DNA of 41,179 nucleotides from the NCBI GenBank assembly GCA_018241995.1, contig JAFECT010000011.1, positions 1-41,179 of the forward strand, in the 5' to 3' direction. Below the pieces are notes generated by a model that was not told the DNA's origin, did not search any database, and saw only the letters and a list, made by a program, of their open reading frames with translations. Below, piece after piece: positions 14,754 to 23,100 of the stretch. Position 1 is the stretch's first letter, and the number at the start of each line of letters is the position of its first letter. A program made the translations under genes and the position numbers. Source of the DNA: Pseudomonadota bacterium (GTDB lineage: Bacteria; Pseudomonadota; Alphaproteobacteria; Caulobacterales; Caulobacteraceae).

Positions 14754-16817
14754 TCAGCTCGCTTTGCGGATGCTCTTCGCCGGCTTTCCCTCAGCCGCGG
14801 CGATCGCTTCGGCGGTCCACAGGCGGCGGTCCTCGCGGATCGGTTTGTGGCGGTGCAGGGCGGCGAGGCGTTCGCGGTAGAGGCCGTGGTAGTCGGTGAC
14901 GGTCAGCATCTCCATGGCCTCGATGTCCTCGGCGATGCCGGCTTTCAGGTAGGCGTCCAAGCTGTCGAGGTCGGGCTGGGGGGTCTGGCCGCGCTGGTGG
15001 GTTTCGGCCATCTGGCGGTAGAGGGCTTCCAGGCTCGAGGTCAGCTTTTCCATGTCGAACAGGGTGCAGGACGCCCGGTTGGCCTCCAGCTTGGCCTTGT
15101 AGACGCTGATCTGGGCGGGGTCCGACGCTAGGGACACGGCGGTTTCGACGTAGGCTTCAGGCGTCTTCATCACCAGCTCCGGGAGCCCTGCGGCGCGCAC
15201 CAGGCTGGCGCAGACCCTGGACGCGAACGCCCGGCCCTCCAGCGTCAGCATCGGCACGCCCATGAACAGGGCGTCGGAGGCTGTGGTGTGGGCGCCGTAG
15301 GGGGCAGTGTCGAGGAACAGGTCGGCCAGGGGATAGCGGGCCAGGTGGAAGGGGTTGGCGAGCTTTTGCGCGAAGACGATGCGCGAGCGCTCCAACCCAT
15401 TGGCCTCGGCGAAATCCAGCAAGCGGGCGTTGGTCGCCTCGTCGCTGTCGAGCAGCCACAGCACGCTGTTTTCGGTGCGCTTCAGGATCTCGACCCAGCG
15501 CAGGAAGGTGAAGCGGCCGATCTTCTGGCTGCCGTTGAAGCAGCAGAACACGAAGGCGTCGCCGGGCAGGCCGGCCTCGGCGCGCGAGGGGCGGTGGGGC
15601 GCGATCACGCGCTTGCGGTCGTTGGGCTGGTAGCAGGGCAGGCGCACGACCTGCTCGGCGTAGTACAGCTCCGAGCCCTCGGGGATGATCTCTGCGTCGG
15701 CCACGATGTAGTTGTGGTAGGGCGTGCCCATGGTCCCCGGATAGCCCAGCCAGTTGACGATGACCGGGGCCGGGCGGCGCGCGAACACGGCCGAGCGCGC
15801 GAAGCGGGTGTGGCCGTTGATGTCGACCAGGATGTCGATGCCGTCCTCGGCGATCAGGCGCGCGGCGGCCGTGTCGTCCAGCTCGGAGATGTCGCGCGGA
15901 TGCTCCACGGCCGAGCGGATACGGTCCCAGGTGGGGCCGGACGCCTTGGGGCCGCAGTAGTAGGTGAAGACCTCGACCTGCTCGCGGTCGTGCAGCTCGA
16001 ACATCTCCGCCATCAGATAGCCGATGGCGTGGTCGCGCAGGTCGGACGAGACATAGCCGATGCGCAGGCGCCGGCCCTTGAGGTCGATGGTCGCGTCGCG
16101 GCGGTCCAGCGTCGGGTCGTAGGGGCCGGGGTCGATGGCGGCTTCGGAATAGCGGGCGGCGGTGGCCAGCTGCAGCAGCGGATCATCGGTGAACACGCCC
16201 ATGGACAGGGGCGAGAAGCCCAGCATCAGGGCCTTGCGGTCCACGCCCTCCCACGGCTGCACCACCGGCCACTCGCACTGGGCCAGGCGCACGCCGATGT
16301 ACTGCTCGGCCGCGTCGCGGGCCTTGGGGTCGAGATCGAGGCACTGGCGCAGGAACACCTCGGCGGTGGCCTGCTGCTGGTGGTCCATCAAGACGCGGCT
16401 GATCTGCTTCAGGGCGGTCAGCTTGTAGTTCAGGTTCTGGCCGGTGATCTGGTCGAGCTTGTCCACCGCCTGGCGCCACAGGGCCACGGCCCCGTCGGCG
16501 TCGCCCGCCCGCTCGCGCTGGCCGCCCAGGTTGATGTAGGCGGGCCAGAAGTCGGGCTTCAGCTCCAGCGCCTTCTCCAGCGCCTCGGTGACGGCGGCCA
16601 CACGATCCGGCCCCAGCGGCAGGGTCGAGAGGTTGAACCAGGCGACGAAACGGCCGGGATTGTCCGGGTTGCAGCTGATCCAGACGCGGTAGAGCTGCTC
16701 GGCCCCGGCCACATCGCCCATGGCGGTCAGCTGGCCGGCGGCCGAGACCAGCTCGCCGAGGTCGGTCGGGCCGGAGGTGATGCGTTGCACGGTCGACAGG
16801 AACAGGCTTTCCGACAT
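14754..16817 (-). CDS. TPR-containing family 41 (O-GlcNAc-transferase-like) protein glycosyltransferase
   Basis: This 687-residue protein has an N-terminal helical/TPR region (about 20-200; EALEKALELKPDFWPAYINL and AGDADGAVALWRQAVDKL are TPR-like). The rest is a full GT41 catalytic domain. Hallmarks are RIGYVSSDLRDHAIGYLM (the SSDF/L...H loop), DILVDINGHTR (about 322), RPAPVIVNWLGYPGTMG, FCCFNGSQKIGRFTFLRW with the nucleotide-sugar-binding Lys (near 431), and DTAPYGAHTTASDALFMGVP (about 503-522) holding the His/Asp that bind UDP. GT41 enzymes transfer a sugar to Ser/Thr of proteins; in Caulobacter a relative (FlmG) glycosylates flagellin. It is intact and cytosolic, with no signal peptide. 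It lies downstream of, and on the same strand as, the Thr/Ser-rich giant repeat gene, 373 bp away across a terminator and class B repeat, so that protein is the obvious candidate substrate. Confidence 0.94.
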   Translation of the reverse strand: MSESLFLSTVQRITSGPTDLGELVSAAGQLTAMGDVAGAEQLYRVWISCNPDNPGRFVAWFNLSTLPLGPDRVAAVTEALEKALELKPDFWPAYINLGGQRERAGDADGAVALWRQAVDKLDQITGQNLNYKLTALKQISRVLMDHQQQATAEVFLRQCLDLDPKARDAAEQYIGVRLAQCEWPVVQPWEGVDRKALMLGFSPLSMGVFTDDPLLQLATAARYSEAAIDPGPYDPTLDRRDATIDLKGRRLRIGYVSSDLRDHAIGYLMAEMFELHDREQVEVFTYYCGPKASGPTWDRIRSAVEHPRDISELDDTAAARLIAEDGIDILVDINGHTRFARSAVFARRPAPVIVNWLGYPGTMGTPYHNYIVADAEIIPEGSELYYAEQVVRLPCYQPNDRKRVIAPHRPSRAEAGLPGDAFVFCCFNGSQKIGRFTFLRWVEILKRTENSVLWLLDSDEATNARLLDFAEANGLERSRIVFAQKLANPFHLARYPLADLFLDTAPYGAHTTASDALFMGVPMLTLEGRAFASRVCASLVRAAGLPELVMKTPEAYVETAVSLASDPAQISVYKAKLEANRASCTLFDMEKLTSSLEALYRQMAETHQRGQTPQPDLDSLDAYLKAGIAEDIEAMEMLTVTDYHGLYRERLAALHRHKPIREDRRLWTAEAIAAAEGKPAKSIRKAS

Positions 16818-16962
16818 GGGTCAGGGTCTTGCGGAGCTGGCCCGCGCAGGCGCGCGCGTAAGCGGCGAGCGTGCCATGACTCGCGGGGAGGGCAAACGGC
16901 GGGAGTCGTTGGGGTTTGAGGCGTTTTGGCGCGGCCTCACCTCTCCCGCCTGCCCCACCCCT

Positions 16963-17131
16963 CGTCATTCTCGGAGCGAAGCGCCGCAGGCGCGTAGACC
17001 CGAGAACCCAGCAGCTCCCGAACTCAACGCTGCGTGCGACAGTCGATGAAGGGCGCCCAGCTTCAAGGAAAATTCGCTGCTGGGTTCTCGGGTCTACGCA
17101 GCGCAAGCGCTGCTCCGCTCCGAGAATGACG
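16963..17131. repeat. Class B palindromic repeat lacking its GANTC site
   Basis: A full-length copy from GTCATTCTCGGAGCG to CGCTCCGAGAATGAC. At the conserved GATTC position it reads AATTC (about 17070), so the methylation site is lost. It lies between the GT41 start and the terminator of the giant repeat gene. A worn class A fragment (CTCACCTCTCCCGCC) adjoins its left end. Confidence 0.85.
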
Positions 17132-17132
17132 A

Positions 17133-17161
17133 AAGGAAAAGGGGGCTGCGGCGCAGCCCCC
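17133..17161 (-). terminator. Rho-independent terminator of the giant repeat gene
   Basis: On the minus strand a 9-bp stem (GGGGGCTGC / GCAGCCCCC, 17141-17161) is followed by TTTTCCTTT. It lies 30 nt beyond the stop of the repeat-protein gene, so most transcripts should end before the GT41 gene. Confidence 0.85.
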
Positions 17162-17190
17162 TTCCGGATCTTCGCCTGCGGTGATCTCGC

Positions 17191-20100
17191 CTACGAGTTC
17201 GCCAGGTAGGTGCTGACCTGCGTCGGGCTGAGCGTCGCCACCTGGGTGGTGGTGAGCGCGTCGAGCTGGGTCGAGGTCAGGCTGTTGAAGTTGGTCGAGG
17301 TGAAGGCGGCCAGCTGCGCGGCGGTGAGGCCGGGCATCTGGGTGGCCTGCAGCGCGCCGACTTCCGTCGTGGTCAGCGCGGTGACCGCGGTGGTGGTCAG
17401 GTCGCCGATCTGGCTGGAGGTCAGGGCCGACATCTGGGTGGTGGTCAGGGCGTTGACCGTGGTCGAGCTGAGGCCGCCGACCTGGGCCGCCGTCATGGCC
17501 TTCACCTGGGTGGTGGTGATGGCGCCGAACTGGGTGGTCGAGATGCCGTTCAGGTCGGTGATGGTCAGGGCCGCGATCTGGGTCGAGGACAGCGCGCCGA
17601 CCTGGGTGGTCGTCAGCGCGTTGACCTGGGTGGTGTTCAGCCCGCCGATGGTGGAGGCCGCGATGCCGCCCAGCTGGGTGGTGGTGATGGCCTTGATCTG
17701 GGTGGTGGTCAGGGCGTTCAGGTCGGTTGTGTTGAGCCCGCCCACCTGGGTGGCGTTCAGCGTGCCGAACTGCGTCGTGGTCAGGCCGCTGGCGTTGGTG
17801 GAGCTGAGCGCGCCGACCTGAGCCGCCGAGAAACCGCCGATCTGGGTGGTCGACAGCAGGCCCGCCTGGGTGGTCGAGAGCGCGGCGATCTGGGTCGCGG
17901 TCAGGGCCTTGGCCTGGATCTGGCTCAGCGCATTGAATTGCGTCGAGGTCAGGTTGTTCAGGTTGGTCGTGGTCAGGGCCGCGATCTGCGACGGCGACAG
18001 GCTGCCGACCTGGGTCGAGGTCAGGCCGCCGACGATGGTGGTGTTCAGGCCCGCGACCTGGGTGGCGGTCAGGCCCGCGACCTGGGTGGTGGTCAGCGCC
18101 GCCGCCTGGGTGGTGGTCAGGCTGTTCAGGTCGGCCACGGTCAGGGCGCCGACCTGGCTGGCGCTGAGCCCGCCGAACTGGGTCGAGGTCAGGTTGTCGA
18201 CGTTCGTGGTCGTCAGCGCGCCGAGCTGGGCCGCCGTCAGGCCTCGGATCTGGGTCGAGGTGATGGCCCCGAACTGGGTGGTGGTCAGGGCGTTCAGGTT
18301 GGTGGTCGAGAAGCCGCCGATCTGGCCCGCGCTCATGGCGGCGATCTGTGTCGCCTGCAGGGCGCCGGAGCGGGTGGCGTCCAGCGCGCCGAGCTGGGCC
18401 ACGGTCAGGCCGCCGGCCTGGGTCGTGGTCAGGGCCCCGATCTGGGTGGTGGTCAGGTTGTTCAGGTCGGTCGAGGTCAGGCCGCCCACCTGGGCCGCGG
18501 TCAGGGACGAGAACTGGGTCGTCGTCAGGCCGATGGCGTTGGTGGAGCTGAGCGCCCCGATCTGGGTCGCGGCGAAGCCGGCCAGCTGGGTCGTGGTCAG
18601 GCGGCCCGCCTGGGTGGTGGTCAGGGCGCCGATCTGGGTGGCGTTCAGCGACTTGGTCTGGGCCGAGGTGAGGGCCCCGAACTGGGTGGTGGTGAAGCCG
18701 TTGATGTCGGTGGTCGAGAGGCCCTGCAGCTGGACGCCCGAGAACTGGGCGATCTGGGTCGCCTGCAGGGCGCCCACCGCCGTGGTGTTCAGGCCCGAGA
18801 TCTGGGTCGCGCTGAGGCCGGCCACCTGGCTGGTGGTCAGGGCGCCGATCTGGGTGGTGGAGAAGCCGTTGAGCGCAGTGGTGGTCAGGGCGCCCATCTG
18901 GGCCCCGCTGAGGCCCGAGATCTGGGTCGTCGCCAGCCCGTCCAGCAGGGTGGCGCTGAAGCCGCCGAGCTGGGCGGCGGTCAGGCCGCGCACCTGGGTC
19001 GAGTTGAGCGCGCTGAGCTGGGTGGTGGTGAAGTTGTTCAGCGCCGAGGTGGTCAGCGCCCCCACCTGACCGGCGCTCAGCGAGCCGATCTGGGTGGTGG
19101 TGAAGGCCCCCGTCTGGGTGGTGTTCAGGCCGCCGATCTGGGCGGCGGACAGGCCGTCCAGCTGGGTGGTGGTGAAGGCGGCGATCTGGGTGGTGGTGAA
19201 GTTGTTCAGGTCGGTGGTGGTCAGGCCCGCGACCTGGCTCGAGGTGATGGCCCCGAACTGGGTGGTGGTCAGGCCGATGGCGTTGGTCGAGCTGAGCGCG
19301 CCGATCTGGCCCGAGGTCAGGCCGCCGATCTGGGTGGTGGTGAGCAGGCCCGCCTGGGTGGTGGTCAGCGCGCCGATCTGGGTGGCGCTGAGGCCATGGA
19401 TCTGGCTCGAGGTCAGAGCCCCGAACTGGGTCGAGGTGAAGCCGTTCAGCGCCGTGGTGGTCAGGCCGCCGACCTGGGCCGCCGACAGCGCGCCCACCTG
19501 GGTCGAGGTCAGGGCGCCGGAGTTGGTGGTCGACAGCGTCCCGATCTGGGCGGCGCTGATGCCGCCGACCTGGGTGGTCGTCAGCTGCTGCACCTGGGTG
19601 GTGGTCAGGCTGTTGAGGTCGGCGGTGGTGAAGGCGCCGACCTGGGCGGCGGAGAGGCCGCCGAACTGGGTCGAGGTCAGGCCGTCGATGTTGGTGGTGG
19701 TCAGCGCCCCGACGGTGGCCGCGGTCAGGCCGTGGATCTGGGTCGAGGTGATCGCGCCGAACTGGGTGGTGGTGAAGGCGTTGAGGTTGGTCGAGGTCAG
19801 CGCCCCCAGCTGGGTCGCCGTCAGCGCCCCGACCTGGGTCGAGGTGAGCGCGCCGGCCGCCGTGGCGTTGAGCGCCAGCACCTGCGCCGCGCTGAGGCCC
19901 GCGATCTGGGTGGTGGTGATCGCCTTCACCTGGGTGGTGGTCAGGTTGTTCAGGTCGGTCGAGGTCAGGCCGCCGATCTGGGTCGAGGTCAGGGCCCCGA
20001 ACTGGGTCGTGGTCAGGCCCGTGGCGTTGGTGGAGCTGAGCGCGCCGACCTGGGCCGCGCTGAGGCCGCCGATCTGGGTGGTCGACAGCGCCTGGGCGTT

Positions 20101-23100
20101 GGTGGTCGACAGCGCGCCGACCTGGGCGGCGGTCAGGCCGTGCACCTGGGTCGAGTTCAGCGCCCCGAACTGGGTGGTGGTGAAGGCGTTCAGCGCCGAG
20201 CTCGACAGCGCCGACACCTGGCTGGCCGACAGGGCCGAGATCTGGGTGGTCGAAAGCGCGCCGGAATTGGTGGTCGACAGGCCCGCGACCTGGGCGGCGG
20301 TGATGCCCGAGATCTGCGTCGTCGACAGCTGGCCGACCTGGGTGGTGGTCAGGCTGTTCAGGTCCGCGACCGTCAGGGCCGCGACCTGGGCCGCCGAGAG
20401 GCCGCCGAGCTGGGTCGAGGTGAGGTTGTCGAGGTTGGTGGTGGTCAGCGCGCCGATGGTGGCCGCGGTCAGGCCCTTCACCTGGGTCGAGGTGATGGCC
20501 CCGAACTGGGTGGTGGTGAAGGCGTTGAGGTTGGTCGAGGTCAGCGCCCCGAGCTGGGTCGCGCTCAAGGCGCCGACCTGCGTCGAGGTCAGGGCTCCGG
20601 CGGCCGTGGCGTTCAGGCCCAGCACCTGGGCAGCGGAGAGGCCGGCGATCTGGGTCGTGGTGATCGCCTTCACCTGGGTGGTGGTGAGCGCGTTCAGGTC
20701 GGTGGTGGTCAGGCCGCCCACCTGGGTCGAGGTCAGGGCCCCGAACTGGGTGGTGGTCAGGCCGGTGGCGTTGGTCGAGCTGAGCGCGCCCACCTGGGCC
20801 GCGCTGAGGCCGCCGACTTGGGTGGTCGACAGCGCCTGGGCGTTGGTGGTCGACAGGCCGCCCAGCTGAGCCGCGGTCAAGCCCTTGATCTGGGTCGCGT
20901 TCAGCGCCCCGAACTGGGTCGTGGTCAGGTTGTTGAGGTTGGTCGTCGTCAGGGCCGAGACCTGGCTGGCGCTGAGCGAGCCGATCTGGGTGGTGGTCAG
21001 GGCGCCGGAATTGGTGGTGTTCAGCCCGGCCACCTGAGCCGCCGTCAGGCCCGCCACCTGGGTGGTCGAGAGCTGCGTCACCTGGGTGGTGGTCAGCGAG
21101 TTCAGGTCGGCCACGCTGAGCGCCGCCACCTGGGCGGCGCTGAGGCCCCCGAACTGGGTCGAGGTCAGGTTGTCGAGGTTGGTGGTGGTCAGCGCGCCGA
21201 GTGTGGCGGCGGTCAGGCCCCTCACCTGGGTTGAGGTGATGGCACCGAACTGAGTGGTGGTGAAGGCGTTGAGGTTGGTGGTGGTCAGGGCGCCCAGCTG
21301 GGTCGCGCTGAGCGCGCCGACCTGCGTCGACGTCAGCGCGCCGGCGGCCGTGGCGTTCAGGCCGGAGACCTGGGCGGCGGAGAGGCCGGCGATCTGGGTG
21401 GTGGTGATCGCCTTCACCTGGGTGGTGGTCAGGGCGTTCAGGTCGGTGGTGGTCAGGCCGCCGACCTGGGTCGAGGTCAGGGTCCCGAACTGCGTCGTGG
21501 TCAGGCCGGTGGCGTTGGTCGAGCTGAGCGCGCCGACCTGGGCCGCGGTCAGGGCGCCGACCTGGGTGGTCGACAGGGCCTGGGCGTTGGTGGTCGACAG
21601 CCCGCCGAGCTGGGCGGCGCTCAAGCCCTTGATTTGAGTGGCGTTCAGCGCGCCGAACTGGGTGGTGGTCAGGTTGTTCAGCGCGGTGGTGGTGAGCGCC
21701 GCGACCTGGCTGGCGCTGAGCGAACCGATCTGGGTGGTGGTGAGCGCGCCGGAGTTGGTGGTCGACAGGCCGCCGATCTGGGCCGCGGTCAGGCCCGCCA
21801 CCTGGGTGGTCGACAGCTGGGTGACCTGGGTGGTGGTCAGGGAATTCAGGTCGGTGGTGCTGAGCGCGGCGACCTGGGCGGCGCTGAGGCCGCCGAACTG
21901 GGTCGAGGTCAGGTTGTCGATGTTGGTGCTGGTCAGGGCGCCGAGCGTGGCCGCGGTCAGGCCGTGCACCTGGGTCGAGGTGATGGCCCCGAACTGGGTG
22001 GTGGTGAAGGCGTTCAGATTGGTCGAGGTGAGCGCGCCGAGCTGGGTCGCGCTGAGCGCGCCCACCTGCGTCGAGGTCAGGGCGCTGGCGGCCGTGGCGT
22101 TCAGGCCCAGGATCTGAGCGGCCGAGAGGCCCGCGACCTGGGTGGTGGTGATCGCCTTCACCTGGGTGGTGGTGAGCGCGTTCAGGTCGGTGGTGGTCAG
22201 GCCGCCGACTTGCGTGGCGGTCAGGGTCCCGAACTGGGTGGTGGTCAGGCCCGTGGCGTTGGTGGAGCTGAGCGCGCCGACCTGGGCGGCGGTCAGGGCG
22301 CCGACCTGGGTCGTGCTCAAGGCCTGGGCGTTGGTGGTGGACAGGCCGCCGATCTGGGCGGCGGTCAGGCCCTTCACCTGGGTCGCGTTCAGCGCCCCGA
22401 ACTGGGTGGTGGTGAAGTTGTTGAGGTTGGTCGTCGTCAGGGCCGAGACCTGGCTGGCGCTGAGCGAGCCGATCTGGGTGGTGGTCAGGGCCCCGGAATT
22501 GGTGGTGTTCAGACCCGCGACCTGAGCCGCGGTCAGGCCCGCCACCTGGGTGGTCGAGAGCTGGGTGACCTGGGTGGTGGTCAGGCTGTTGAGGTCGGCG
22601 ACGCTCAAGGCCGCGACCTGGGCCGTCGACAGGCCGCCGAACTGGGTCGAGGTCAGGCCGTCCACGTTGGTGGTGGTCAGCGCCCCGATGGTGGCGGCGG
22701 TCAGGCCCTTGATCTGGGTCGAGGTGATCGCGCCGAATTGGGTGGTGGTGAAGGCGTTCAGGTTGGTCGCCGTGAGCGCGCCCAGCTGGGTGGCGCTCAG
22801 CGCGCCGACCTGGGTCGAGGTCAGGGCCCCGGCGGCGGTGGCGTTCAGGCCCAGCACCTGGGCCGCCGAGAGGCCCGCGATCTGGGTGGTGGTGATCGCC
22901 TTCACCTGGGTGGTGGTGAGCGCGTTCAGGTCGGTGGTGGTCAGGCCGCCCACCTGCGTCGCCGTCAGGGCGCCGAACTGGGTGGTGCTGAGGCCCGTGG
23001 CGTTGGTCGAGCTGAGCGCGCCGACCTGCGAGGCGGTCAGCGCCCCGATCTGGGTGGTGGTCAGGGCCTGGGCGTTGGTGGTCGACAGGCCGCCGAGCTG

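Noticed and set aside
14754..16817. Calling the GT41 enzyme the flagellin glycosyltransferase FlmG
   Set aside because: No flagellar gene is near and the substrate cannot be read from the sequence; only the GT41 family is safe.
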